Shown: positions 6,860 to 17,481 of the stretch, one piece after another
Layout of the letters: every line of letters starts with the position of its first letter
Position numbering within the stretch: position 1 is the first letter of the stretch
Source: Thermoplasmatota archaeon
GTDB lineage: Bacteria > Pseudomonadota > Gammaproteobacteria > Burkholderiales > Thiobacillaceae
Reading direction: 5' to 3'
Length of the DNA stretch: 17,500 nucleotides
Assembly: GCA_023475455.1 (NCBI GenBank)
Contig: JAMCVR010000096.1
Coordinates: forward strand, 1 to 17,500
Notes under the pieces: generated by a model
What the model was told of the DNA's origin: nothing
Database searches by the model: none
Seen by the model: only the letters and a program-made list of their open reading frames with translations
Program-made: the position numbers and the translations under genes

Positions 6860-8863
6860 TTAATTAAGCCGCGCGAACCACGTCACCAGGGCAAACACCC
6901 CGATCAGCATGGCAAACGCGTAGTGGTAGATGTAGCCGGACTGGAAGGCCTTGACCAGGCGCGAGACGCGTTCGACCAGGTGGGCGGTGCCGTTGACGAA
7001 GAAGCCGTCGATCACGTTCTGGTCGCCGCGCCGCCACAGGGTGCCGCCGAGCAGTCGCGCGCCCTTGGCGAACACCCAGCTGTAGAGCTCGTCGAACCAG
7101 TACTTGTTAAGCAGCAGCTGGTGCAGGAACCTGAAGCGCTGCGCGATGGCGGCCGGAATATCCGGCCGCTTGAGATAGAAGAAGGCGGCCAGTCCCACCC
7201 CCGCCACCGCTAGCCAGAACGGCAGCGTCACCATTGCGTGCAGGCCCATCGCCGCGGCGCCGTGGAAATGCTGGTTGAGTTCGTGCATCACCGGATGGCG
7301 GTCGGCGACATAGATCGCGCTGCCGAAATAATCGCCGAACAGCATGGGCTCGATGGTCATGTAGCCGATCGCCAATGACGGCAGCGCCAGCGCGAGCAGC
7401 GGGCCGGTCACCACCCACGGCGTTTCGTGCGGCGTGCCGCCGTGATGTTCGTCGTGGTGCGCGTCGGGCTCGTTGCCGTGGGCGTGGCCCTGATGGAAGC
7501 GCTCCTTGCCGTGGAACACCAGGAAATACATGCGGAAGGAATAGAAGGCGGTGACGAAGACCCCGATCAGCACCGCCCAGTAGGCGATGCCGGCCACCGG
7601 CAGGTGCGACAGCTTGACCGCCTCGATGATGGTTTCCTTGGAATAGAAGCCCGACAGGAAGGGCGTGCCGATCAGCGCCAAGGAGCCGACCAGCGAGGTG
7701 ATCCAGGTGATCGGCATGTATTTCTTCAGGCCGCCCATGTAGCGGATGTCCTGGTTGTGGTGCATGGCGATGATGACCGAACCGGCGGCAAGGAACAGCA
7801 GCGCCTTGAAGAAGGCATGCGTCATCAGGTGGAACACCGCGACCGAATAGGCCGAGGCGCCGAGCGCGACCGTCATGTAGCCCAATTGGGAGAGCGTCGA
7901 ATACGCCACCACGCGCTTGATGTCGTTCTGCACGATGCCGAGGAAACCCATGAACAGCGCGGTGATCGCGCCGATGACCATGATGAAACTCAAGGCCACG
8001 TCGGACAGTTCGTACAGCGGCGACATGCGCGCGACCATGAAGATGCCGGCAGTCACCATCGTCGCCGCGTGGATCAGCGCGGAAATCGGCGTCGGGCCTT
8101 CCATCGAATCGGGCAGCCAGACGTGCAGCGGGAATTGCGCCGACTTGCCCATCGCGCCGATGAACAGGAGGATGCCGATGACCGTCATCAGGCTCCACGG
8201 CGCATCGGGCCACAGGACGATGGTGTCGTTGGCGAACGACGGCGCCCGGGCGAACACGGTGGCGTAATCGAGCGAGCCGAAATACGCCAGCACCAGGCCG
8301 ATGCCGAGGATGAAGCCGAAGTCGCCGACTCGGTTGACCAGGAATGCCTTGAGGTTGGCGTAGATCGCCGTCTCTTTCGTGTACCAGAAGCCGATCAGCA
8401 GGTAGGACACCAGGCCGACCGCTTCCCAGCCGAAGAACAGCTGCAGGAAGTTGTTGCTCATCACCAGCATCAGCATCGAGAAGGTGAACAGCGAGATGTA
8501 GCTGAAGAAACGCTGATAGCCCGGATCGTCGTGCATGTAGCCGATGGTGTAGACGTGCACCATCAGCGAGACGAAGGTGACGACCAGCATCATCATCGCG
8601 GTGAGCGAATCGATCAGGAAGCCGACCTCGAAACGCAGATCCCCCAGCGCCATCCAGGTGTAGACCGTGCCGTTGTAAGTGTGCCCGGCCAGCACGTCCT
8701 GGAACACCAGCACCGATGCGATCAGCGACACCGCCACGCCGGCGATGGTGACGACGTGCGCGCCGCTGCGGCCGACGAGACGGCCGAACAGGCCCGCGAC
8801 GATCGCGCCGAAGAGCGGCGCCAGCGGCACGATGAGATAGAGCGTCTGCATGTCCATCCGCAT
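6860..8863 (-). CDS. nuoL: NADH-quinone oxidoreductase subunit L
   Basis: NuoL is the distal antiporter-like subunit of complex I and carries the long lateral helix that runs along the membrane arm. At 667 residues it has the normal length (about 16 helices plus C-terminal helix). Functional residues seen: Glu147 in FGWEAVGLVSYLL, Lys240 in GAMGKSAQFPLHVWLPD, Lys353 in HAFFKALLF and Lys409 in FYSKE. Residues 457-479 form a His-rich hydrophilic stretch with nine His. The ATG at 8863 overlaps the nuoK stop by one base (TGATG) and has AAAGG close upstream; the ATG two codons later has better spacing and is an alternative. Confidence 0.98.
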   Translation of the reverse strand: MRMDMQTLYLIVPLAPLFGAIVAGLFGRLVGRSGAHVVTIAGVAVSLIASVLVFQDVLAGHTYNGTVYTWMALGDLRFEVGFLIDSLTAMMMLVVTFVSLMVHVYTIGYMHDDPGYQRFFSYISLFTFSMLMLVMSNNFLQLFFGWEAVGLVSYLLIGFWYTKETAIYANLKAFLVNRVGDFGFILGIGLVLAYFGSLDYATVFARAPSFANDTIVLWPDAPWSLMTVIGILLFIGAMGKSAQFPLHVWLPDSMEGPTPISALIHAATMVTAGIFMVARMSPLYELSDVALSFIMVIGAITALFMGFLGIVQNDIKRVVAYSTLSQLGYMTVALGASAYSVAVFHLMTHAFFKALLFLAAGSVIIAMHHNQDIRYMGGLKKYMPITWITSLVGSLALIGTPFLSGFYSKETIIEAVKLSHLPVAGIAYWAVLIGVFVTAFYSFRMYFLVFHGKERFHQGHAHGNEPDAHHDEHHGGTPHETPWVVTGPLLALALPSLAIGYMTIEPMLFGDYFGSAIYVADRHPVMHELNQHFHGAAAMGLHAMVTLPFWLAVAGVGLAAFFYLKRPDIPAAIAQRFRFLHQLLLNKYWFDELYSWVFAKGARLLGGTLWRRGDQNVIDGFFVNGTAHLVERVSRLVKAFQSGYIYHYAFAMLIGVFALVTWFARLN

Positions 8864-9168
8864 CAGCCTTTCAGGTGGTCGAGGTCATCGACATTGATCG
8901 TGCGCAGGTTGCGGAACAGCACCACCAGGATCGCCAGGCCGATGGCGGATTCCGCCGCGGCGACGGTGAGAATGAAGAAGACGAAGATCTGCCCGTGGAT
9001 GTCGCCGAGATAGTGCGAAAACGCGATGAAGTTCATGTTCACCGCCAGCAACATCAGTTCGATCGCCATCAAGAGGATGATGACGTTCTTGCGGTTGAGG
9101 AAAATGCCGAGCACGCTGATGGCGAACAGGATGCCGCCCAGCACCAGGTAATGCGACAAGGAAATCAC
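8863..9168 (-). CDS. nuoK: NADH-quinone oxidoreductase subunit K
   Basis: NuoK is a small complex I membrane subunit with three helices, related to MrpC antiporter subunits. The 101-residue length is typical. Conserved sequences [21 protein letters not shown] (with a membrane-embedded Glu) and [13 protein letters not shown] (second buried Glu) match the two glutamates needed for proton transfer. The start is GTG at 9166-9168, overlapping the nuoJ stop by 4 bases (GTGA). A very strong purine-rich ribosome-binding site precedes it, which supports this unusual start codon. The stop overlaps the nuoL start by one base. Confidence 0.97.
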   Translation of the reverse strand: MISLSHYLVLGGILFAISVLGIFLNRKNVIILLMAIELMLLAVNMNFIAFSHYLGDIHGQIFVFFILTVAAAESAIGLAILVVLFRNLRTINVDDLDHLKG

Positions 9169-9788
9169 GCGCCCTCCTCCCCTGATTGCTTTTCCTCCGC
9201 CTGCATCTTGACGATGCGCAGGCGGTCATTGCGCTTGACCCTCACCTGCTCGGCGGGGTCGATGTACCTGCTGTCCTTGCGCCGGCGCAGCGTCAGCGCG
9301 ATCGCGGCGACGATCGCCACCAGCAGGATCACCGCGGCGAGTTCGAAGGCGTAGACGTAGTCGGTATACAGCAGCCGCCCGAGTTCCTTGGTGTTGCTGT
9401 AGTCGGCGGCGTGCGGTGCGGGCGTGGCCATCACGTCGAGCCCGAAATGGCGGCCGCCGAGGATCAGCGCCATTTCGATCATCAGCAGCACGGCGACGAA
9501 GCCGGCCAGCGGCAGGTAATCCCAGAAGCCCTCGCGCAATCTGTCCAGGTTGATGTCGAGCATCATCACCACGAACAGGAACAGCACCATCACCGCGCCG
9601 ACGTAGACCAGCACCAGGGTGATGGCGAGGAATTCGGCCTCCAGCAGCACCCACAGGCCGGCCGCGGTGAAGAAGGCCAGCACCAGGAACAGCGCGGCGT
9701 GCACCGGGTTGCGCGCGGTGATCACGCGCAGGCCGGCAAACACCAGGATGGCGGCGAAGAAATAGAAGATTGCGGTCGTGTAGGTCAT
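9165..9788 (-). CDS. nuoJ: NADH-quinone oxidoreductase subunit J
   Basis: NuoJ is a five-helix membrane subunit of complex I next to NuoK and NuoH. The third-helix region [20 protein letters not shown] is the family signature. [20 protein letters not shown] near the N-terminus is also typical, so the ATG at 9788 is well supported. The C-terminal tail after the last helix is charged ([19 protein letters not shown]). Length 207 residues, usual for betaproteobacteria. Unlike its neighbours it is preceded by a 189-nt spacer, and the bases just upstream of the ATG are one arm of an inverted repeat with no AGGAGG-like sequence. How its translation starts is therefore unclear. Confidence 0.97.
   Translation of the reverse strand: MTYTTAIFYFFAAILVFAGLRVITARNPVHAALFLVLAFFTAAGLWVLLEAEFLAITLVLVYVGAVMVLFLFVVMMLDINLDRLREGFWDYLPLAGFVAVLLMIEMALILGGRHFGLDVMATPAPHAADYSNTKELGRLLYTDYVYAFELAAVILLVAIVAAIALTLRRRKDSRYIDPAEQVRVKRNDRLRIVKMQAEEKQSGEEGA
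9172..9180 (-). promoter_or_regulatory. Strong ribosome-binding site for nuoK GTG start
   Basis: On the minus strand GGAGGAGGG lies within the last codons of nuoJ. Its core GGAGG (9176-9180) is 7 nt from the GTG at 9168. This near-perfect Shine-Dalgarno sequence fixes the nuoK start and probably compensates for the GTG start. Confidence 0.85.
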
Positions 9789-9977
9789 TTTCTAGGGGCT
9801 AGGAGTTGGGAATTAGGGGCTAGGGATGGTCAACCATCGCTCGTGCCCGACACCAGACTTCCGTTTGCCTGCCTCCCGTTTCATCCGTACGTCGTGTTGT
9901 TCAATCAAGTGGCGCGCGTAGCGCACCTTCCCTAATTCCTATTTCCTAACCCCTAGCTCCCGGGCACGCTCCGTGCC
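9789..9977 (-). repeat. nuoI-nuoJ spacer made of an inverted repeat and small palindromes
   Basis: This non-coding spacer interrupts an otherwise tight operon. It holds an imperfect 27-bp inverted repeat: arms 9792-9818 and 9930-9956 match at 23 of 27 positions and enclose 111 nt. The left arm is itself built of TAGGGGCTAGG and AATTAGGG units. A second palindrome at 9911-9927 (on the minus strand GGTGCGC, loop TAC, GCGCGCC, with one G-U pair) lies beside the right arm, and a third at 9962-9978 overlaps the nuoI stop. No open reading frame or promoter is evident. Such short GC-rich palindromes resemble REP-type intergenic elements; this is inference. Confidence 0.75.
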
Positions 9978-9978
9978 C
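9962..9978 (-). repeat. Perfect hairpin overlapping the nuoI stop codon
   Basis: GGGCACG and CGTGCCC form a perfect 7-bp stem around a 3-nt loop. Its first base is the last base of the nuoI TAG stop. There is no T run after it, so an intrinsic terminator is unlikely. An RNA-stabilising or REP-like element is a better guess. Confidence 0.65.
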
Positions 9979-10466
9979 TACCGATACTTCGCATCCGCGG
10001 CCCTGTCCCTGGCGATCTGCTCCTCGTACCGGTCGCCGATTGCGAGCAGCATGGGTTTGGTGTAGATGAGGTCGCCGCGTTTTTCGCCGTGATATTCGAG
10101 GATGCGCGTCTCGACGATGGAGTCGACCGGACAGGATTCCTCGCAGAAGCCGCAGAAGATGCACTTGGTGAGGTCGATGTCGTAGCGCGTGGTGCGGCGG
10201 GTGCCGTCGTTGCGCTGTTCCGATTCGATGGTGATGGCGAGCGCCGGGCACACCGCTTCGCACAGCTTGCAGGCGATACAGCGCTCTTCCCCATTGGGGT
10301 AGCGACGCAGCGCGTGCAGGCCGCGGAAACGAGGGCTCTGCGGGGTTTTTTCTTCCGGGTACTGCACCGTGATCTTGCGCGTGAACAGGTGGCGCCCGGT
10401 GAGCATCATGCCGCGCAGCAGTTCGATCAGAAACAGGCTGCCAAAGAAATGGGTGATCCGTTTCAT
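9978..10466 (-). CDS. nuoI: NADH-quinone oxidoreductase subunit I (8Fe-ferredoxin type)
   Basis: NuoI carries clusters N6a and N6b, which pass electrons to N2 in NuoB in the peripheral arm of complex I. Two CxxCxxCxxxCP motifs are complete: C63, C66, C69, C73 ([12 protein letters not shown]) and C102, C105, C108, C112 ([12 protein letters not shown]). I chose the ATG at 10466, 7 nt after nuoH, because it gives 162 residues starting [13 protein letters not shown], the usual length. The frame is open to an ATG at 10493, which would overlap nuoH by 20 nt. The Shine-Dalgarno sequence is weak (GAGCG). A perfect hairpin directly follows the stop, and the spacer before nuoJ begins there. Confidence 0.97.
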   Translation of the reverse strand: MKRITHFFGSLFLIELLRGMMLTGRHLFTRKITVQYPEEKTPQSPRFRGLHALRRYPNGEERCIACKLCEAVCPALAITIESEQRNDGTRRTTRYDIDLTKCIFCGFCEESCPVDSIVETRILEYHGEKRGDLIYTKPMLLAIGDRYEEQIARDRAADAKYR

Positions 10467-10473
10467 GGCGCGC

Positions 10474-11490
10474 TCAATGGAAAAGATACCCATACGGCGT
10501 CTGCATCATGGCGCCGACGACGACGATCCAGACGAGGGTGATGGGAATGAACACTTTCCAGCCCAGGCGCATGATCTGGTCGTAGCGGTAGCGCGGGAAG
10601 GTGGCGCGGAACCACAGGAACAGGAACAGTACGAAGGCGGTTTTCAGCAGCCACCAGACGATGCCGTCGGGCAGGAAGGTCACCGGCGACAGCCAGCCGC
10701 CGAGGAACATCAGGGTCGTCAGCGCGGCGACCAGGATCATGTTGGCGTATTCGGCAAGGAAGAACACCGCGAAGGCCATGCCCGAATATTCGACGTGGAA
10801 GCCGGCGACGATCTCGGACTCGCCTTCGGCGACGTCGAACGGCGCACGGTTGGTCTCGGCCACGCCGGCGATCAGATAAACGACGAACAAGGGGAACAGC
10901 GGCCAGATGTACCACTGGTGCAGACCACCCGCCTGGCCCTGCACGATGGCGGTGAGGTTGAGCGACTGCGACGCCATCAGCACGCCGACCAGCGCGAAGC
11001 CCATGGCGATCTCATACGACACGATCTGCGCCGCCGAGCGCATCGCGCCGAGGAAAGCGTATTTGGAGTTGGACGCCCAGCCCGCGATGATGACGCCGTA
11101 GACGCCCATCGAGGTGACCGCCATCACATACAGGAGGCCGGCGTCGATGTTTGCCACCACCAGGCTGTCGGTGAACGGAATCACCGCCCACGCCGCCAGC
11201 GCCGGCGCGATGGCGAGGATGGGGCCGAGGATGAACAAGCCCTTGTTGGCGCCGGACGGGATGATGATTTCCTTCATCAGGAGTTTCACCGCGTCGGCGA
11301 TCGGCTGCAGCAGCCCCTGGAAGCCCACGCGGTTGGGGCCGATGCGCACCTGCATCCAGCCGATGATTTTTCGTTCCGCATAGGTGAGATAGGCGACGCC
11401 CAGCATCAGCGGCACCACCAGCGCGAAGATCTTGACCAGCGTCCAGGCGACGGTTTGAATGGCGGTCCAGTCCATGCTCACGCTCTCCAT
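10474..11490 (-). CDS. nuoH: NADH-quinone oxidoreductase subunit H
   Basis: NuoH is the membrane subunit that joins the two arms of complex I and forms much of the quinone tunnel. The conserved cytoplasmic loop is present: [20 protein letters not shown] at about residues 36-55, then [33 protein letters not shown] further on carries the acidic cluster of the E-channel. It has 338 residues with about eight helices. The ATG at 11490 overlaps the nuoG stop by one base (TGATG) with GGAG 8 nt upstream. An ATG at 11475 has an equally good GGAGAG 7 nt upstream, so a start five codons later (MDWTAIQ) is possible. Confidence 0.98.
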   Translation of the reverse strand: MESVSMDWTAIQTVAWTLVKIFALVVPLMLGVAYLTYAERKIIGWMQVRIGPNRVGFQGLLQPIADAVKLLMKEIIIPSGANKGLFILGPILAIAPALAAWAVIPFTDSLVVANIDAGLLYVMAVTSMGVYGVIIAGWASNSKYAFLGAMRSAAQIVSYEIAMGFALVGVLMASQSLNLTAIVQGQAGGLHQWYIWPLFPLFVVYLIAGVAETNRAPFDVAEGESEIVAGFHVEYSGMAFAVFFLAEYANMILVAALTTLMFLGGWLSPVTFLPDGIVWWLLKTAFVLFLFLWFRATFPRYRYDQIMRLGWKVFIPITLVWIVVVGAMMQTPYGYLFH

Positions 11491-13862
11491 CAGACCGGCT
11501 CCGCCGTGATCGGCCCGAACATCGGGCCCAGGCCCGCCGTCAGCGGATGGCCGCTCGGGATGCGGATGCAGTTGTCCGGCAGCAGGTCGTCGCGCTGCAC
11601 TTTCAGGGTCAGCGCGCTGGCGGTCTGGCGCACCGAGACGCGGCCGTTTTCCGCGAGCCCCAGCTTCGCGATCAGCCGGCTGTGCATGCGCGCCACCGGC
11701 AGTGCGGCATCTTGCGTCATCTGCAGCGAGGGCGAGCGGCGCACCACGGCGTCGGTCTGGTAGATCGGAACTTCGGCCACCCGCTCCAGGCCTTCTTGCG
11801 GGTGCGACGGCGTTACGGCCACGCCGCTGACTTCATTGGTGAGGAAGGCCTGCACCGAGCCGAGGGGCGTGTCGCCCAGCGCGTCGCGCAACACCTCTTT
11901 GGAATCGTTGTGGTCGAATCCGGCCAGCCCCAGCATATTGCCCAGCACGCGCAGCACCTTCCACGCCGGACGGGTTTCGCAGAGCGGCTTCACCACCGCG
12001 CTGAAGCTCTGCACGCGGCCCTCGGTGTTGATGAAGGTGCCCGAGGTTTCGGTCCACGGCGCAATCGGCAGCAGCACGTCGGCGTAGTCGAGTGACTTGC
12101 CCTTGAAGGGCGACATCATCACGACGAAGTCCGCCGCGTTGATGCTGGCCATCGCCGTGACCGGGTCATGCGTGTCGAGTTCGGCTTCGACGCCCAGGAG
12201 CAGGTAGGCGGAAAGCGGTTTCGCCAGCATCTGCTGCGCGTTCAGCCCCTTGACGGCAGCCTGGCCCAGCGGGCCGCGCGCGGGAACAGCCCCGACCGCC
12301 ACCGCGCCGACGCTGTTGGCCGCTTCGCCCAGTACGCCGAAGCTCGCGCCGGCGAGCCTGGCCACTTCCTGCGCCAGCGCGTGGATCTGCGAATAGCCGG
12401 GATGGTGCTGCGCCATGTTGCCGAGGAAGACCGCACGCGCCTCCCCCGTTGAGCCTTGGCCGCCGCCCGAGATGCTCTCGGCCATCCTCATCGCAGTGTC
12501 GTCGGCGATACCGTGCACGGCGATGGCGGGCACCGGAAGTTTCTTCAGTTCGGCCAGCGCGACACACACGCCGGCCAGCGCTGCGGCAAGCTGAGAAGGC
12601 GCGACGATGCGCTTGGCGTGCACCTTGCCGAGGAACTCGTCTTCCGCCGCGTTGATGAGGTTGAGCTGGCCGTACCAGCGCACCGACTCGCGGATGCGGT
12701 GCGCCATCAGCGGGTGATCCTTGCGCAGATTGGAGCCAACCACCAGCATGCGGTTGAGGCGCGACATGTAGGTCACCGGCATGCCGAGCCAGAAGCCGCC
12801 GTGGGCCTTGTCGTCGAGCGAGAAATCGGACTGCCGCAGACGATGGTCGACGTTGCCGCTGCCCAGGCCGCGCATCAGCTTCTGCAGGAGGAACAACTCT
12901 TCCGCCGGGCGATACGGCGTCGACAACGCGCCGATCTGCCCGGCGGGGATCGCTTTCAATTTATCCGCAACGCGTTCGAGCGCCGCCTGCCAGGTGGTTT
13001 CGACCCACTGGCCGTCCTGCTTGACCATCGGCTGGGTCAGGCGCTCGGCCGTGTTGAGTCCCTGATAGGAGAAGCGGTCGCGGTCGGCCAGCCAGCATTC
13101 GTTGACGTCCTCGTTCTCGCGCGGCAGCACGCGCATCACCTTGTTGTCCTTGACGTGGACTTCGAGGTTGGAGCCGAGGCTGTCGTGCGGGCTGATCGAG
13201 GGGCGGCGCGACAGTTCCCAGGTGCGCGCGGTGTAGCGGAACGGCTTGCTGGTGAGCGCGCCGACCGGGCACAGGTCGATGACGTTGCCCGACAGCTCGG
13301 ACGCCACCTGGTTTTCCAAAAAGGGCATCACCTCGGTGTGCTCGCCGCGCCCCGGCATGCCGAGCTCCATCACGCCGGCGATTTCCTGGCCGAAGCGCAC
13401 GCAGCGGCTGCAGTGGATGCAGCGCGTCATGTCGGTGGCGATCAGCGGGCCGAGGTTCTTGTCGCGCACCACGCGCTTGATTTCCCGGTAGCGCGACGAC
13501 GAACCGCCATAGCCCACCGCCAGGTCCTGCAACTGGCACTCGCCGCCCTGGTCGCAGATCGGGCAGTCGAGCGGATGGTTGATGAGCAGGAACTCCATCA
13601 CGCTTTTCTGCGCGTTGATCGCGTATTCAGAACGCGTGTACACCTTCATGCCGTCGGTCACCGGTGTGGCGCAGGCGGGCAGCGGCTTCGGCGCCTTTTC
13701 CACCTGCACCAGGCACATGCGGCAGTTGGCGGCGATCGACAGCTTCTTGTGGTAGCAGAAATGCGGAATCGTGATGCCGGCCTGGTTCGCCGCATCCATG
13801 ATGGTGTCGCCGCTTGCGACCTGAAGCGCGCGTCCGTCGATTTCGATATTCAGTGTCGCCAT
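11490..13862 (-). CDS. nuoG: NADH-quinone oxidoreductase subunit G
   Basis: NuoG is the large iron-sulfur subunit of the NADH-oxidising arm. From the ATG at 13862 ([10 protein letters not shown], 790 residues) three cluster sites are complete. The [2Fe-2S] N1b ligands are C36, C47, C50 and C64. N5 has the unusual His96 with C100, C103 and C109. N4 has C148, C151, C154 and C198. The rest is a catalytically inactive molybdopterin-oxidoreductase-like domain. Where E. coli has the N7 cysteines, this protein reads [12 protein letters not shown], so N7 is absent, as in mitochondria and many proteobacteria. The frame extends 19 codons further upstream into nuoF, but the chosen start matches the family and lies 7 nt after the nuoF stop. 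Confidence 0.97.
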   Translation of the reverse strand: MATLNIEIDGRALQVASGDTIMDAANQAGITIPHFCYHKKLSIAANCRMCLVQVEKAPKPLPACATPVTDGMKVYTRSEYAINAQKSVMEFLLINHPLDCPICDQGGECQLQDLAVGYGGSSSRYREIKRVVRDKNLGPLIATDMTRCIHCSRCVRFGQEIAGVMELGMPGRGEHTEVMPFLENQVASELSGNVIDLCPVGALTSKPFRYTARTWELSRRPSISPHDSLGSNLEVHVKDNKVMRVLPRENEDVNECWLADRDRFSYQGLNTAERLTQPMVKQDGQWVETTWQAALERVADKLKAIPAGQIGALSTPYRPAEELFLLQKLMRGLGSGNVDHRLRQSDFSLDDKAHGGFWLGMPVTYMSRLNRMLVVGSNLRKDHPLMAHRIRESVRWYGQLNLINAAEDEFLGKVHAKRIVAPSQLAAALAGVCVALAELKKLPVPAIAVHGIADDTAMRMAESISGGGQGSTGEARAVFLGNMAQHHPGYSQIHALAQEVARLAGASFGVLGEAANSVGAVAVGAVPARGPLGQAAVKGLNAQQMLAKPLSAYLLLGVEAELDTHDPVTAMASINAADFVVMMSPFKGKSLDYADVLLPIAPWTETSGTFINTEGRVQSFSAVVKPLCETRPAWKVLRVLGNMLGLAGFDHNDSKEVLRDALGDTPLGSVQAFLTNEVSGVAVTPSHPQEGLERVAEVPIYQTDAVVRRSPSLQMTQDAALPVARMHSRLIAKLGLAENGRVSVRQTASALTLKVQRDDLLPDNCIRIPSGHPLTAGLGPMFGPITAEPV

Positions 13863-13869
13863 TGCAGTC

Positions 13870-15146
<1,277 letters not shown>

Positions 15147-15150
<4 letters not shown>

Positions 15151-15620
15151 TTCAGCTTGTCCAGCAATTCGGACACCTTCTCGGGCGTGAGGTGCGTGTG
15201 CATGGCATGGTTGTTGTGCAGGCACATCGGCGCATCGCCGCAGGCGCCCATGCACTCGCCCTCTTTCAGCGTGTAGCGCCCGTCCTCGGTGGTTTCGCCG
15301 AAACCGATGCCAAGCTTCTTTTTGAGATGCTCGGCAATCTCGTTCGCCCCCATCAGCGCGCACGGCAGATTGGTGCACAGGGTGATCTTGTGTCGTCCAA
15401 CCGGTTGGGTGTCGTACATGTTGTAGAAAGTGGCGACCTCGTAGGCGGCGATGGCCGGCATCTCCAGATAATGCGCGACGTATTCGATCAGGTCGGGCTT
15501 GAGCCAGCCCTTTTCAGTCTGCGCGATGCGCAGCGCACCCATCACCGCCGACTGCTTCTGGTCGGCGGGGTATTTGGCGACTTCGGCGTCGATCAACGCG
15601 AGTGATTCTACGGACAACAT
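15147..15620 (-). CDS. nuoE: NADH-quinone oxidoreductase subunit E ([2Fe-2S], thioredoxin-like)
   Basis: NuoE binds the off-pathway [2Fe-2S] cluster N1a beside NuoF. The 157-residue protein has a helical N-terminal part and a thioredoxin-like C-terminal domain. The four cluster ligands are C82 and C87 (LCTNLPC) and C123 and C127 ([11 protein letters not shown]). [10 protein letters not shown] is also characteristic. The ATG at 15620 overlaps the nuoD stop by one base (TGATG), with GGGGAG about 11 nt upstream. The same frame stays open far upstream through nuoD, which is a GC-rich shadow. Confidence 0.98.
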
Positions 15621-16873
15621 CAGCGGTCGATCTCCCCGAAAACAATATCCTGCGTGCCGATGATGGCGACGACATCGGCGATCATGTGGCCGCGGCTCAT
15701 CTCGTCGAGCGCCGCCAGATGCGCATAGCCCGGCGCGCGGATTTTCAGGCGATAGGGTTTGTTGGCGCCGTCCGACACCAGGTAGATGCCGAACTCGCCC
15801 TTGGGATGCTCCACTGCGGCATAGGTCTCGCCCGCCGGCACGTGCATGCCCTCGGTAAAGAGCTTGAAGTGGTGGATCAGCTCTTCCATGTTCAGCTTCA
15901 TGTCGGTTCGCGGCGGCGGCGCGACCTTGTGGTTTTCGACGATGACCGGCCCCGGATGCTTGCGCAGCCAGTCGACGCACTGCTTGATGATGCGGTTGGA
16001 CTGGCGCATTTCCTCGATGCGCACCAGATAGCGGTCGTAGCAGTCGCCGTTGGTGCCGACCGGGATGTCGAAGTCCATGCGGTCGTAGACTTCGTAGGGC
16101 CGCTTCTTGCGCAGGTCCCATTCGACGCCGGAACCGCGCAGCATCGGGCCGGTGAAGCCCAGCGCCTTGGCGCGTTCGGGCGACACCACGCCGATGCCGA
16201 CAGTGCGCTGTTTCCAGATGCGGTTGTCGGTCAACAGCGTTTCGTATTCGTCGACATAGGTCGGGAAGCGCCGGGTGAAATCCTCGATGAAGTCGAGCAG
16301 CGAACCCTGGCGGTTGGCGTTCATCGACTTCATCGTCGCCTCGTTGCGGGTGTGCTGCGCCTGATACTGAGGCATCGTGTCGGGCAGGTCGCGATAGACG
16401 CCGCCGGGGCGATAGTAGGCCGCATGCAGGCGCGCCCCGGACACCGCCTCGTAGCAGTCCATCAGGTCCTCGCGCTCGCGGAAGGCATACAGGAACACCG
16501 TCATCGCGCCAACGTCGAGCGCGTGCGCGCCCAGCCACAACAGGTGGTTGAGCACGCGGGTGATCTCGTCGAACATCACACGGATGTATTGCGCGCGCTC
16601 CGGGACGTCGATCTGCAGCAGCTTCTCGATCGCCATCACGTAGGCGTGCTCGTTGACCATCATCGACACGTAGTCGAGGCGGTCCATGTAGGGCACCGAC
16701 TGCAGGAAGGTCTTGTGCTCGGCGAGTTTTTCGGTGGCGCGGTGCAGCAGGCCGATGTGCGGATCGGCGCGCTGGATCACTTCGCCGTCGAGTTCCAGCA
16801 CCAGGCGCAGCACGCCGTGCGCCGCCGGGTGCTGCGGGCCGAAGTTCATCGTGTAATTTCTGATTTCGGCCAT
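15620..16873 (-). CDS. nuoD: NADH-quinone oxidoreductase subunit D (49-kDa type)
   Basis: NuoD forms the quinone-reduction site at the junction of the peripheral and membrane arms, next to cluster N2. At 417 residues it is the separate, unfused form (E. coli has a NuoCD fusion). Motifs: [10 protein letters not shown] at 11-20, with His19 matching the quinone-binding His of Thermus Nqo4; [13 protein letters not shown]; and YMDRLDYVS, with Tyr68 matching the second quinone ligand. The C-terminus [20 protein letters not shown] is also diagnostic. The ATG at 16873 is 1 nt after the nuoC stop with AGGG about 8 nt upstream. Confidence 0.98.
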   Translation of the reverse strand: MAEIRNYTMNFGPQHPAAHGVLRLVLELDGEVIQRADPHIGLLHRATEKLAEHKTFLQSVPYMDRLDYVSMMVNEHAYVMAIEKLLQIDVPERAQYIRVMFDEITRVLNHLLWLGAHALDVGAMTVFLYAFREREDLMDCYEAVSGARLHAAYYRPGGVYRDLPDTMPQYQAQHTRNEATMKSMNANRQGSLLDFIEDFTRRFPTYVDEYETLLTDNRIWKQRTVGIGVVSPERAKALGFTGPMLRGSGVEWDLRKKRPYEVYDRMDFDIPVGTNGDCYDRYLVRIEEMRQSNRIIKQCVDWLRKHPGPVIVENHKVAPPPRTDMKLNMEELIHHFKLFTEGMHVPAGETYAAVEHPKGEFGIYLVSDGANKPYRLKIRAPGYAHLAALDEMSRGHMIADVVAIIGTQDIVFGEIDR

Positions 16874-16874
16874 G

Positions 16875-17477
16875 TCAGCGCCCTGCCCCGTAGCTCTCGT
16901 CGCGCACGATGCGCGGCACGATTTCGCGCGGCTCGATCGATACCGGCTGGTAGATCACCCGCTGCTGGGTCGGGTCGTAGCGCATTTCGACGTTGCCGGA
17001 CAGCGGGAAATCCTTGCGGAACGGGTGACCGATGAAGCCGTAGTCGGTGAGGATGCGGCGCAGGTCGGGATGGCCCTCGAACACGATGCCATACAGATCG
17101 AAGGCTTCGCGCTCGAACCAGTTGGCCGACGGCCAGAGGTCGACCATCGAGGCCGCCACCGGCAGGTCGTCGTCGGGGCAGAACACGCGCACCCGCACGC
17201 GCTGGTTGCGGGACACCGACAGCAGATGCACCACCACCGCAAAGCGCGCGCCGTCGCCGCCTCGATTAAAACCAGCACCGTCGCCGTAGGCGGAATAGTC
17301 CACGCCGCACAGGTCGATCAGCTGCTCGAAGCGGCAATCGGGATGGTCGCGCAGCGTGCGCATCGCCGTTTCGTAATGCTGCGGCTTGACGACGAGCGTC
17401 AGCTCGCCCAGCCGGACAAACGACTGCACCAGCACATCGCCGAGCGCATTTTCAAGAGACAAAGAGAGGGCTTCCAC
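16875..17477 (-). CDS. nuoC: NADH-quinone oxidoreductase subunit C (30-kDa type); start uncertain
   Basis: NuoC is a structural subunit of the connecting fragment of complex I and packs on NuoD. The signature [20 protein letters not shown] is at residues 121-140, followed by [11 protein letters not shown] at 151-161. Near the N-terminus [13 protein letters not shown] is typical. The first visible start is GTG at 17477, giving 200 residues, a usual length. It has no Shine-Dalgarno sequence, and the frame remains open to the window edge, so the real start may be to the right. The bases just upstream (17482-17500) are an exact copy of an internal nuoC segment, so the 5' end may have been rearranged. 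Confidence 0.93.
   Translation of the reverse strand: MEALSLSLENALGDVLVQSFVRLGELTLVVKPQHYETAMRTLRDHPDCRFEQLIDLCGVDYSAYGDGAGFNRGGDGARFAVVVHLLSVSRNQRVRVRVFCPDDDLPVAASMVDLWPSANWFEREAFDLYGIVFEGHPDLRRILTDYGFIGHPFRKDFPLSGNVEMRYDPTQQRVIYQPVSIEPREIVPRIVRDESYGAGR
16994..17012 (-). repeat. 19-bp exact direct repeat, copy inside nuoC
   Basis: TGCCGGACAGCGGGAAATC on the plus strand. On the minus strand it encodes DFPLSG plus one base of NuoC (residues 156-161). The same 19 bases occur at 17482-17500, 488 bp to the right in the same orientation. Confidence 0.9.
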
Positions 17478-17481
17478 AGTC

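Noticed and set aside
4432..6867. Very long (811-codon) open frame on the plus strand opposite nuoN and nuoM
   Set aside because: The translation is rich in His, Asp, Gln, Arg and Glu with no domain pattern. It is exactly the antisense shadow expected opposite GC-rich membrane-protein genes.
7427..9013. 528-codon plus-strand frame opposite nuoL and nuoK
   Set aside because: Same low-complexity charged composition, antisense to strongly conserved NuoL/NuoK. No start signal or family similarity.
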